In this document: piece after piece, positions 12,305-21,433 of the stretch
How positions within the stretch are numbered: the first letter of the stretch is position 1
Layout: every line of letters begins with the position of its first letter
From: Myoxocephalus aenaeus
Taxonomy: Eukaryota > Chordata > Actinopteri > Perciformes > Cottidae
DNA: 64,000 nucleotides
Direction: 5' to 3'
Assembly: GCA_038501785.1 (NCBI GenBank)
Contig: JBAMJR010000180.1
Location: 4,353,501-4,417,500, forward strand
Notes under the pieces: model-generated
The model's database searches: none
Told to the model about the DNA's origin: nothing
What the model saw: the letters and a program-made list of their open reading frames with translations, nothing else
Made by a program: the position numbers and the translations under genes

Positions 12305-14420
12305 GTACCCCCCTCTCAAGGGGCGGATCCCAGACGACCCCAAAACAGAACAACAGTCCCCTAGGGTGGGTGGAGGGGCGACCAGGAGACAACAGCAGTC
12401 CGGGGGGCGGGCCGGAGGACGGCCACCAGGCGGGCTCAAGCAGTCCGGGGAACAGGGCGGAGGACGGGCCGGAGAACAGGGCGGAGGACGGGCCGGAGGA
12501 CGGGCACCAGGCGGGCTCAGGCAGTCCGGGGGACGGGCCGGAGGACGGCAACCAGAGCCGCGCTCTGGGGAACAGGGCTCTGGACCTGGGGACTCTGGGG
12601 TGGACCCCAGAGGGGAACGGGACACTAGAGGTAACCCTGGAGGGGACACTAGAGAAAACCCTGGAGGGGACACTAGAGGGGAACGGGACACTGGAGGGAA
12701 CCCTGGAAGGGACACTAGAGGGCAACGGGACACTGGAGGGAACCCTGGAAGGGACACTAGAGGGCAACGGGACACTGGAGGGAACCCTGGAAGGGACACT
12801 AGAGGGCAACGGGACACTGGAGGGAACCCTGGAAGGGACACTAGAGGGCAACGGGACACTGGAGGGAACCCTGGAAGGGACACTAGAGGGCAACGGGACA
12901 CTAGAGGGAACCCTGGAAGGGACACTAGAGGGCAACGGGACACTAGAGGGAACCCTGGAAGGGACACTAGAGGGCAACGGGACACTAGAGGGAACCCTGG
13001 AAGGGACACTAGAGGGCAACGGGACACTAGAGGGAACCCTGGAAGGGACACTAGAGGGCAACGGGACACTAGAGGGAACCCTGGAAGGGACACTAGAGGG
13101 CAACGGGACACTAGAGGGAACCCTGGAAGGGACACTAGAGGGCAACGGGACACTAGAGGGAACCCTGGAAGGGACACTAGAGGGCAACGGGACACTAGAG
13201 GGAACCCTGGAAGGGACACTAGAGGGCAACGGGACACTAGAGGGAACCCTGGAAGGGACACTAGAGGGGAACGGGACAGGGACGGCTGCGAGGCGGCCGC
13301 GCAGACACTGGACGGCTGCGAGGCGGCCGCGCAGACACTGGACGGCTGCGAGGCGGCCGCGCAGACACTGGACGGCTGCGAGGCGGCCGCGCAGACACTG
13401 GACGGCTGCGAGGCGGCCGCGCAGACACTGGACGGCTGCGAGGCGGCCGCGCAGACACTGGACGGCTGCGAGGCGGCCGCGCAGACACTGGACGGCTGCG
13501 AGGCGGCCGCGCAGACACTGGACGGCTGCGAGGCGGCCGCGCAGACACTGGACGGCTGCGAGGCGGCCGCGCAGACACTGGACGGCTGCGAGGCGGCCGC
13601 GCAGACACTGGACGGCTGCGAGGCGGCCGCGGAGACACTGGACGGCTGCGAGGCGGCCGCGGAGACACTGGACGGCTGCGAGGCGGCCGCGGAGACACTG
13701 GACGGCTGCGAGGCGGCCGCGGAGACACTGGACGGCTGCGAGGCGGCCGCGGAGACACTGGACGGCTGCGAGGCGGCCGCGGAGACACTGGACGGCTGCG
13801 AGGCGGCCGCGGAGACACTGGACGGCTTGCGAGGCGGCCGCGGAGACACTGGACGGCTTGCGAGGCGGCCGCGGAGACACTGGACGGCTTGCGAGGCGGC
13901 CGCGGAGACACTGGACGGCTGCGAGGCGGCCGCGGAGACACTGGACGGCTGCGAGGCGGCCGCGGAGACACTGGACGGCTGCGAGGCGGCCGCGGAGACA
14001 CTGGACGGCTGCGAGGCGGCCGCGGAGACACTGGACGGCTGCGAGGCGGCCGCGGAGACACTGGACGGCTGCGAGGCGGCCGCGGAGACACTGGACGGCT
14101 GACACTGACGGTGCAGAGGCAGAAACCGGGGCTGGAGCTGGCAGCGGCGCTGGCAACGGCGTTGGCAACGGCGCAGAGGCTGCGACCGGAGCTGGGGGAG
14201 ACCGACCCGCTGTCGGAAAACCGGCCTCTGGAGTTGACCGGGGCGTTGTCGGGGAAGCCGGGGTTGAGACCGCCGGGAGGGTCACCCGAGCTGTATTGAA
14301 CAACCCCAGTCGTGCTGCCTTGGCCTGGAAACTGGCGAAGTCCATAGCGCTCCGCTGGATCTGATCATTTAGGACCGACAGACACTGAGCCAGAAATGCG
14401 GAGTCACCTGCTGGGTCCAT
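12297..14420 (-). CDS. Gag-start plus minisatellite ORF of the LTR element
   Basis: One - strand frame is open for 707 codons from an ATG 18 bases inside the 5' LTR border to a TGA in the first bases of the 3' LTR. It therefore fills the whole interior. The first 55 or so residues (MDPAGDSAFLAQCLSVLNDQ and on to KAARLGLF) look like the start of a teleost Ty3/Gypsy Gag. A Pro/Ala/Ser-rich linker follows. Next come about 27 copies of a 10-residue unit containing VQCLRGRLA, then about 14 copies of a 14-residue unit containing SRVPSSVPLPSS, and a Pro-rich tail. No zinc knuckle, protease or polymerase is present. Both repeat periods are multiples of three, which also keeps other frames open, so openness alone does not prove translation. 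It may be an ORF surviving by repeat structure. Confidence 0.4.
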   Translation of the reverse strand: MDPAGDSAFLAQCLSVLNDQIQRSAMDFASFQAKAARLGLFNTARVTLPAVSTPASPTTPRSTPEAGFPTAGRSPPAPVAASAPLPTPLPAPLPAPAPVSASAPSVSAVQCLRGRLAAVQCLRGRLAAVQCLRGRLAAVQCLRGRLAAVQCLRGRLAAVQCLRGRLAAVQCLRGRLASRPVSPRPPRKPSSVSAAASQAVQCLRGRLAAVQCLRGRLAAVQCLRGRLAAVQCLRGRLAAVQCLRGRLAAVQCLRGRLAAVQCLRGRLAAVQCLRGRLAAVQCLRGRLAAVQCLRGRLAAVQCLRGRLAAVQCLRGRLAAVQCLRGRLAAVQCLRGRLAAVQCLRGRLAAVQCLRGRLAAVQCLRGRLAAVQCLRGRLAAVPVPFPSSVPSRVPSSVPLPSSVPSRVPSSVPLPSSVPSRVPSSVPLPSSVPSRVPSSVPLPSSVPSRVPSSVPLPSSVPSRVPSSVPLPSSVPSRVPSSVPLPSSVPSRVPSSVPLPSSVPSRVPSSVPLPSSVPSRVPSSVPLPSSVPSRVPSSVPLPSSVPSRVPSSVPLPSSVPSRVPSSVPLPSSVPSRVPSSVPFPSSVPSRVFSSVPSRVTSSVPFPSGVHPRVPRSRALFPRARLWLPSSGPSPGLPEPAWCPSSGPSSALFSGPSSALFPGLLEPAWWPSSGPPPGLLLSPGRPSTHPRGLLFCFGVVWDPPLERGVLS
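12380..12611. repeat. GC-rich imperfect repeats beside the 42-bp array
   Basis: Irregular repeats built on GGACGGGCCGGAGG and CAGGCGGGCTC modules, about 18-45 bp each, lie between the purine tract and the 42-bp minisatellite inside the LTR element. Confidence 0.7.
12612..13280. repeat. 42-bp minisatellite, 14 regular units
   Basis: Each unit joins an 18-bp half (GACACTAGAGGGCAACGG) to a 24-bp half that includes GGGAACCCTGGAAGG. From about 12680 to 13268 there are 14 units at an exact 42-bp spacing. The first five carry CTGGAG and the next nine CTAGAG at one site, showing block homogenisation. The left edge decays into irregular units. The array lies inside the LTR element. Confidence 0.93.
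13281..14093. repeat. 30-bp minisatellite, 27 units, each with a NotI site
   Basis: Unit core: GACGGCTGCGAGGCGGCCGC followed by GCAGACACTG or GGAGACACTG. Eighteen 30-bp units (13281-13820) are followed by three 31-bp units with an extra T (13821-13913) and six more 30-bp units (13914-14093). The first eleven units carry the C variant and the remaining sixteen the G variant. Every unit contains GCGGCCGC, and the array is very rich in CpG. Confidence 0.95.
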
Positions 14421-14425
14421 GTTGG

Positions 14426-14437
14426 GTCGGATTGTTC
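14426..14437 (-). promoter_or_regulatory. Putative self-priming primer-binding site
   Basis: Next to the 5' LTR, two bases in, the - strand reads ACAATCCGAC (14435-14426). This is the exact reverse complement of GTCGGATTGT inside the LTR (14544-14535), which lies 31 bases after TATTTAAA and so near the expected transcript start. No TGG-initial tRNA-complementary site adjoins the LTR. The arrangement matches the self-priming mechanism known from Tf1 and sushi elements. Confidence 0.65.
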
Positions 14438-14765
14438 TGTCAGGTGTGGGGAAGGAGAGGACCCAAACGCAGCAGCAACGGTTGGAAGTAGATTTATTTT
14501 CACGACAGGGGTAACAGACGGGGGAAAAACCAGTACAATCCGACAAGGGGGCAGGAGACAGACAGGGTTTAAATACAAGAGGAGGGTAACGAGGAACAGG
14601 TGGAAACACTGAGGGCAGCACAGGTGAAAGGAATACACAATCAGGGAACAGGGCAGACAGACAATCACCGACAATCACAGGGGAGGAAGTGCAGGAACAC
14701 AGAGGATACCCAAGACAAGGACTTCACAATAAGACAGGACACCCAGACAACCCAACATCATGACA
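14438..14765 (-). repeat. 5' LTR of the minisatellite LTR element
   Basis: This is the upstream LTR in the element's (-) orientation. It contains TATTTAAA (14575-14568), the predicted transcript start GTCGGATTGT (14544-14535) and AATAAA (14498-14493). It looks identical to the 3' LTR. Confidence 0.93.
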
Positions 14766-14770
14766 GTTGT

Positions 14771-16150
14771 TGCTGCACCAAGGAGAGATCCGAGTTTGAG
14801 GATTGCTATGGTTTTAGAGATTGTATTTTTGCATCAGGCAGTGATATCTCTGGTATTGATTCTTACTTTCCAATAGCAGTGCAATGCAATTTGTAATGCT
14901 GAACATCAAACGAAATGGATAAAAAATGTAAAAGGTCCTGAGGAATCCTCAAGTGTGACTTTGGTGGCTCAGCAGATCAGGGCGTATGTGGGCCCATAAA
15001 GTCATGCAGGTCCAAGTTTTCACATTTACTGCATAATGAAACCTCATCCCTCATATCTAACATACCCACACTTTACACCACCCAATCAAGCAACAAGCCT
15101 ACAATAGCAATCTCCTGATGGCTCTCAAGAGATGATGAATAATATTTAGTGAATCCTTCAGTCCACTGGTTTGCCCTATATTAACACTGTGATGGGCGGT
15201 AAAATCAGCGTTCACCTCTTAGCAGAGCATGATCGTTCCCATCTTGATTGACACCTTTACAGTTGATGAGGCAATGCGCAGTCCAAATCAAAGAATGTTA
15301 TCCAATGAATAGCAATTAATGTTCCATTGAAATGTGGAGGGTCTTGTTTTGCATATTGTTGTCACCTAACCTTTCTGATGAAGACTTCTATTGCATAGTT
15401 CGTGGGATACGGGGCCTTATGCATCGTCTTACTGAAGCTTAAGCCCCGGAAGAGATAATGTAGTTTTTTAAAGGCTAAGTGCCAATACATATGGATTAAA
15501 GCAGATCATTTTCTCAGATAAATATGTGTTGTGAACAATTTTTTTATTTTTGCACAGCATTCAAATATTAATTTAGATGTAAATGATCGTATGCTTAAAT
15601 GTTTTTAAGGTCAACTATTGGAAGATTAGCCAACAAGCAAAACAAATCTAGCTCTCAAGCTTCAAACTATTCGGTACAGCCCTAGAATTGTGTTTCATTC
15701 ACTCGGTGTACTATTTGATGCCGTCCAATGATCGAGGTTCTGCAATTAATGTTGTGGTAAATTGTAATCACCCAGCTTTATCTTTAGCTTCATTTTGTGT
15801 TCACTGATTAGTCGGGCATTCCATTTACTACTTGTCACTGTCCATCGACACGAAGGGTACTGAATTGATATTTTAGTGGCATATTGCGAAGGGCTTTCAA
15901 AATGTCCATTGCCCCAAAGCCCTAAAGTAATAGTAAGACTCGTCGTACTATATTGCAGCATATTATTTAGCTGGCTGTTGCTGTTAGACCTGTTGGCTGG
16001 TCTCTGAAATGTGTGGGCCAATCAGGTGGTGGTATATTGATTACTTTAGTGCAAAGAAACACACACTACTGTGAAGTAAAATCCTGCTGGTGCCACTGAA
16101 ACTAGTGATACTACCTTTCATGTGTGAATGGTAAATATGAAGCTGCAGCC
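14771..16150. other. Intergenic, no gene seen
   Basis: AT-rich, unique-looking DNA to the right of the LTR element. No coding region, RNA gene or named repeat could be supported. Confidence 0.5.
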
Positions 16151-16318
16151 ATTTACCGTACTTTTCGGGTTATAAGCCGCTACTGCCTTCGGTCAGTGTC
16201 CCCGACAGCTCCCCGCTGTAGCCAGCTGGGGCTCCTGCTAGCACTCCGTTACTTCCCCGCTAACTTCCGCTAGCTCCCTGAAAACCACCGAAGGTAGCGG
16301 GACCAGGCTTGAGTGGTG

Positions 16319-16353
<35 letters not shown>

Positions 16354-16615
16354 GAGGAGGACACTTCGTCACGGGGGGGAACTTACATTTACGTTGAGAT
16401 CGGTCGACCAATGACAGTTCTCTCTACAGTCAGAGCTTGCGCAAGAAGGTGGAACGTGAGGGAGATACCATTTCCAAAACTTGTAAGGGGGTAATAACTA
16501 TTTTCCAGCACGTAGCAAAATCCCGGACGTTTTTGGAATCCCTGCCGGACACTTTTTTTAGGTCTCGAAAAGAGGACATGTCCGGGAAAAAGAGGACGTC
16601 TGGTCACCCTAAGCG
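16151..16615. mobile_element. Possible hAT-like transposon remnants with GA tract
   Basis: The left end contains CGTACTTTTCGGGTTATAAG, and the right end on the - strand reads GGGTGACCAGACGTCCTCTT. Both resemble termini of repeated teleost DNA transposons. A GA microsatellite lies at 16321-16350. No transposase ORF or target duplication was found, so identity and borders are uncertain. Confidence 0.3.
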
Positions 16616-16624
16616 TAGCATAAT

Positions 16625-16875
16625 GACTGGAAACAGCTACAATTTATTAAACAACTGAGATATAACATGGTAATTAGTGAGCTTAAGAGGAGCTAGTACG
16701 CAGGTTTTGTCACCTCCAGACAGAGGACCAGCCTTCCAGTCTGTATGCTAAGCTTTGCTTTGCTAAGCGAAGCTAACCGACTTCTGGTGGGAGCTTCCTA
16801 TTAGCGCACAGACATGAGGGTGGTCTCATTTTTCTCATCCTAATCTCGGAAAGAAAGCTAATAAGCATTAAGAAA
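16625..16875. repeat. Partial GCTAAGCTAA-type MITE
   Basis: From GACTGGAAACAG to AAAGCTAATAAGC the segment follows the layout of one half of a common teleost MITE, including a degenerate TGCTAAGC block and GACATGAGGGTGGT. Terminal repeats and a target duplication are not intact. Confidence 0.5.
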
Positions 16876-19138
16876 GTCTATTGAAAACAGTTAAATATAA
16901 TGGGATTGTAGCACCAATTTGATTATGATGTTTGTATTGTCTTCTCGCTGATCCTGATTTTGAGAGTGGCTCGTTACATAAATGTTTGTGTTGTTGTTAA
17001 CTTTGAGACAGAACAATTGTGTTTTTGGTGATTCACATTTGTTGTTGTTGTAGGCGTGTGCCACCATGGCAGTCAGCCTTGGCCTTGTCTACATTTGTGT
17101 TTGAGCCTGTCTATGCATGGCTGCTTGTGCTTGTGTGTCTGTGCATGTATTCATGTGAGGACTCAGCTGTAAAAGGTCTTTAATTGGGATTGGATGGCTC
17201 CTTGTATTTTGGGTATTCTCAGCTATTACACAGGCAGACCTCCTGTGGGACAAGCTCTCTTAAATTAGAAATGGAGAACTGCTTTCCACTAAGATTTATT
17301 TAACCAATCAATTTTTTCATCAAGGCGTCATATTTGCTTGTAGTGCATCTGGGATCATATTGCAGCCACTCAATCAGATTTTTTCAAATGAATCCAATAA
17401 AAGACAATGTCTTACAGTTAATTGTTTCAGCCTCTATGCTGCATAAAGGTGGCATTCAGAATGATGACAACGCAACAATGGCATCACACGATTTTGCAAT
17501 TTGTAAAACACCATTGCTCCATCTGACAAATGCCCCTTGATAGCGCTTGTTAATGTCATTCTTAATCTGCACATATCCCCACTGGGTAGATGTTACGGGT
17601 GAAGGGGCTGTCAGCCATCTGTGGTATGACAGCGTCATCAGGAAAATGTCATGTGACTTGATGAGCTCACGTGAGACCTTGCTGACAGTGTGTGACACCT
17701 TTTTTGTGACACTGTCAACTGGATTTGAAAGGGATAATTAACACTTTCAGGAAATTAACTATTTTTATTTACTGCACCTATTGTACCTATTGTTTGTTGG
17801 GTGCTTTCTCATAATAGCGAAATTATAGCATATTATTGATTACAGCATATTGTGGGGAGCATAATAATTGTTGCAATCAACATAAACATTCATTAATAAA
17901 CTACTTTGAGACACATATATGATACTATAAAATAAAACTTGTTCATATGTTTTTTGTTTTTTTCAAACTGTTTGATGCTGCAAGCGAGTAAATCCAGTTT
18001 CGAGCTGATCAGAGACCAGACCAGACACCTTCCTGCTGGCACAGACAGAATCATCACATAACTGTCTCGGCTGCTTCCAGTTAAAAAGGTAATACTCTCT
18101 TCGCTCAGTGTGCCAGCTCTAAATGGTTGAAATGCATGCCCACTCATAGCAGTGGTGTGATCTGCCTTGCGAAGACTTTGTGGCCCAAGAAATACAACTT
18201 CTCTACCAATTCATTCAGATGCTTGCTGCTTGTCTATAAAGGGTTGCATCTTTTTTTAAATGTCAACACTCCACGAACAAAAGATTTAAATCTGTGACGC
18301 TAGTTCATATTATTGACTGCAATTTTTTCTTCTTCTGTGAAATTTGTATATTAACATATAAGATGATACATTATTAATTTGTGTGATCAGCATGACACTG
18401 TGTGTGCTTGAATATGCACCTTTGGCAGCAAATTGGCTTTTTACACTGCTTTCACGGTTGGCTCTTGGTATCAAACGGAAGTAAATCAGATTTATACAAA
18501 TTGTATAAGAAACACCAATGCAGCAAACAGTTTTGCTCGGCAAGCCTTGTTAAAAACAGCAGAAAGCATTTGCATTTTCTGATCAATTTTGCTGCAGCTT
18601 GTCTGCATCTGGCATCTGTTCATTTGCCCCGTGTTATGGTACTGTCCATACAGTACAGTGAGCTGCTTCAGCCTCAACCTATAGATACTGCGTCACGATG
18701 GATAGCACATCAAGCATGACAGGCACGCTGCTTCCTCTGGGTCCAGCTCTTCAACAAACACTTTATGTTTAGGGATAGAGATGCATTTGATGTCCTTGCA
18801 CTATATATCATCTTAATTCCTGCTCTCAAATAAGATATACAGTGCATAAAATAAATCATGAAACCTAAACAGAACGTTTCAGTAAACAAGGGAGCATTAT
18901 ATCCTGTTCTTTCACTGGAAAATCCAGAAGTGATGGAGGAAAGTGATCGGGAGAGACATACTGTAAATAGTGTGTCCACTGACTGTCACAACCAGTCTTG
19001 TGTAGTCCACTATGCGCAGCGTGTCACTGACACTCCACCACTCCGCTCTCTCTTTAGTTCAGAGTAACTGTCTGTCTCCTCTATTCGGTCTGACAGCTGT
19101 GTTTAAAAAATGCTTCATTAATGGTAAATTACTGCTAT
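16876..19138. other. Intergenic, no gene seen
   Basis: Unique-looking AT-rich DNA. Open frames up to about 105 codons occur by chance on both strands, with no domain signature, and no repeat was identified. Confidence 0.5.
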
Positions 19139-19385
19139 CTAAGATAAGATAAGATGAGATGAGATAATCCTTTATTAGTCCCGCAGAGGGCACATTTACG
19201 GATTTACAGCAGCAGAGGGTTAAGTGCAAACAAGAGAAATAGTAAAAAAGAAACAAGATCAAAAACAAGTATTATAAATAAGCAAATACGCAATAAAGAA
19301 TACTAATAAAAAAACAGTACAGAATCCACAATAACTGAAATATTATATATACAGACAGAACAACGACTATTGCACAGTGTATTTA
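19139..19385 (-). mobile_element. LINE 3' tail (CR1/L2/Rex1-like)
   Basis: Read on the - strand, the segment ends with CTGCGGGACTAATAAAGG followed by a short array of TCTCA and TCTTA units. This is a typical 3' end of a teleost non-LTR retrotransposon. Only the untranslated tail is present. A related tail lies at 61765-61910. Confidence 0.6.
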
Positions 19386-20954
19386 TATTGCATGGGTTTT
19401 AAGTGTTTTGTGGTCTACTGGAAGCACATTAAAGACAACTACATTTACAATATCTGGTGATTCCCCATTAAGAAGCTGCTGTCTTTTTTAAATAGATAAT
19501 TGAGTGCTTGGTTCCCGTCTAACCAGCCTGCTGCTAAGTGGTTGCTGAGTTGAATTTTAGCACAGAAAAGGTACCCCCCCCCCCCCCACACACCCACCCC
19601 CCCATCGCTTTCCCATTTTAAATGTGCAATTCTTTCGACACCAGCATCACTCTCACAAAAGTCAATTGCCCAAGAAAATGACAGCCTCTTTCTCTCTCCA
19701 TTTTTTTTTAATAGTGGGCCTCCCATTCAAACTCTAATTAATGGATGAAGCAGCTACGGCTGACAGCAGCCCTTTGATGTAGGGCTATCAGAATGTAATG
19801 TGCCCCTGCGGCTGACTTTTTATTAGCCAGTGTTTTGATCTAGTGAGCTGAGCTGAGGTTAAGGGGCTACTTCGGCCCTCCATCGCTGCAGGGAGTCCGT
19901 CTAATGACCCTGATTCCAGCCTACACTCCATCCTAATCTCACACACCTTAACTATCGATGATCAAGATATACAGTATTTCTCCAAAAAGTCTTTCCTATT
20001 TACATCCAGAGTCTGCCTCTATCTCTCTGTAGTTCTGCCTCTTTCTGACAGCTGTCAATCACATGCATGGTCACAAATAGAATTATAGGACTGAAAGTCT
20101 GCACCAATGCCAGTTCTTCTCACCAGTTACAGTTTGCTAAAATAACTACAAAACTTCCTTTTGAAATGCTTTGACTGTCTTACAAAAAACAATGTTGTCT
20201 GAATATTATGCACCAGACAAAATGAATAATGTCTTCAGCAATAACTGCCAAAGCATGATGTGTTCAAACATGCTTTCTTAAGATAATGGATTTTAAAAAC
20301 CTTTCTCATCCAAAACCTTCAACTTGTTTAGCTCCTCGTCTGCAATATTATGTTGTAACCAAGTGTAAAATTGAAATTCATTTTTGCCTCCTGCAGTTAC
20401 CGTGCCATTTCTCTCTGCCAAGTGAAGCTTGGTTAGGTCTACCTGTCGGAGAACTGTCGAAGAAAATACCTCATTGATCCTCTCGGCTCTGTATATCTAT
20501 TTTTTACAGCACTGAGTCTGGAAAGGTTGCTGGGAAAAACAAAACTAAAGACAATGCTGTAACACAGACTGTCAGACACCTGAGGCAGCTGCCAGGAGAA
20601 AAAGCAAAGGGATATGGTACCAAATCAACGGCAGAGGGAAAGGAAAGGCGTATTCGATGCAGATAGAATGCGCCAACATGGTCATTACAGCAAGAAATGC
20701 TCCTTTAATGAGCCAGGCTCTGGAACTGGTACTGGGTTCGTATTAACGACTAAATGTGAAGCTGGTGTGGACTGTGGAGAAGGTTTTTCATTATGTTTTT
20801 ATACGAGAATCTGTGTGACACATCCACACTACAGCATTGTTGTATTGGAGGACTTTACGGGCTGGCATTAAATTGTCAATTTTCACCAGTCGGACACCAG
20901 TGGCGATTACCACATCAGATGACCTTGAGATGTATGCATCGCCAACATACTGTA
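19386..20954. other. Intergenic, poly-C tract
   Basis: No gene is seen. A C-rich tract lies at about 19576-19603. The rest is unique-looking and ends at the target duplication of the Gypsy element. Confidence 0.5.
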
Positions 20955-20959
20955 TGAGG

Positions 20960-21161
20960 TGTCGTGTTCGCTTAATAATACGCGTGAGACAAACTGTGTA
21001 CTGAAGCTGACATGTTTATTTCGAGCTCACAACGTCTCCGACTGTCCCGCCCACACATTCACTCCCTCGTCTTATTGGTCCACAGCTCCCCCACCTGGGC
21101 ATCCTATTGGTTAAACATACATGTCAATCAACGGTCATGCATAACATTGAACAGTGCCACA
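20960..21161 (-). repeat. 3' LTR of the Ty3/Gypsy element
   Basis: 202 bp with TG…CA ends. It contains AATAAA on the - strand. It differs from the 5' LTR at the base preceding that signal (T here and C in the other copy, + strand). Confidence 0.95.
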
Positions 21162-21433
21162 TCTTCCCTTTTAAGATAATACGAATAAACTGTTGTTCCC
21201 CTCAGACCATTCGAACCCTGTACGGAAAACAATGTTAGGCACTTTGGTGAACATTGGAACTAGTATGCAACAAGTGTATTAATTAAACAATGGCAGTTCC
21301 CTAAATTCTCCCATTGTAACATTAAGTGCTTTATCTAACCTTAATAGCTTCAACTAAGCTTTCACATAACCATGACACCATACCCCAACAATAACTCAAC
21401 ATATATTTCAAAGATTTTCCATTTCCTATCAGT

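Larger units (their letters stand above)
11977..14765 (-). mobile_element. Non-autonomous LTR retrotransposon with minisatellite interior
   Basis: The element is bounded by two 328-bp direct repeats that look identical, and by a 5-bp target duplication GTTGT (11972-11976 and 14766-14770). On the - strand each LTR begins TGTCATGATG, has TATTTAAA and AATAAA signals, and ends CACACCTGACA. The 2133-bp interior has a primer-binding region next to the 5' LTR, a Gag-like start (MDPAGDSAFLAQ), a Pro/Ala-rich stretch, two long minisatellites and a purine tract GAGAGGGGGG next to the 3' LTR. No protease, reverse transcriptase or integrase is present, so mobilisation must depend on a related full element. 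The Gag start and the self-complementary primer site suggest the Tf1/sushi (chromovirus) side of Ty3/Gypsy; this is inference. The identical LTRs imply very recent insertion. Confidence 0.92.

Noticed and set aside
13281..14093. CRISPR-like array
   Set aside because: The repeats are head-to-tail without unique spacers, in vertebrate DNA inside an LTR element.
12366..14102. Glycine/arginine-rich repeat protein resembling collagen or ice-structuring proteins
   Set aside because: It is a shadow frame of the minisatellite on the strand opposite to the LTR element's transcription, with no start context.
12139..14364. A 741-codon + strand frame and other long frames over the minisatellites
   Set aside because: They exist because 30- and 42-bp repeats keep any stop-free frame open. 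The - strand frame has the Gag-like start, the element's orientation and the LTR signals.
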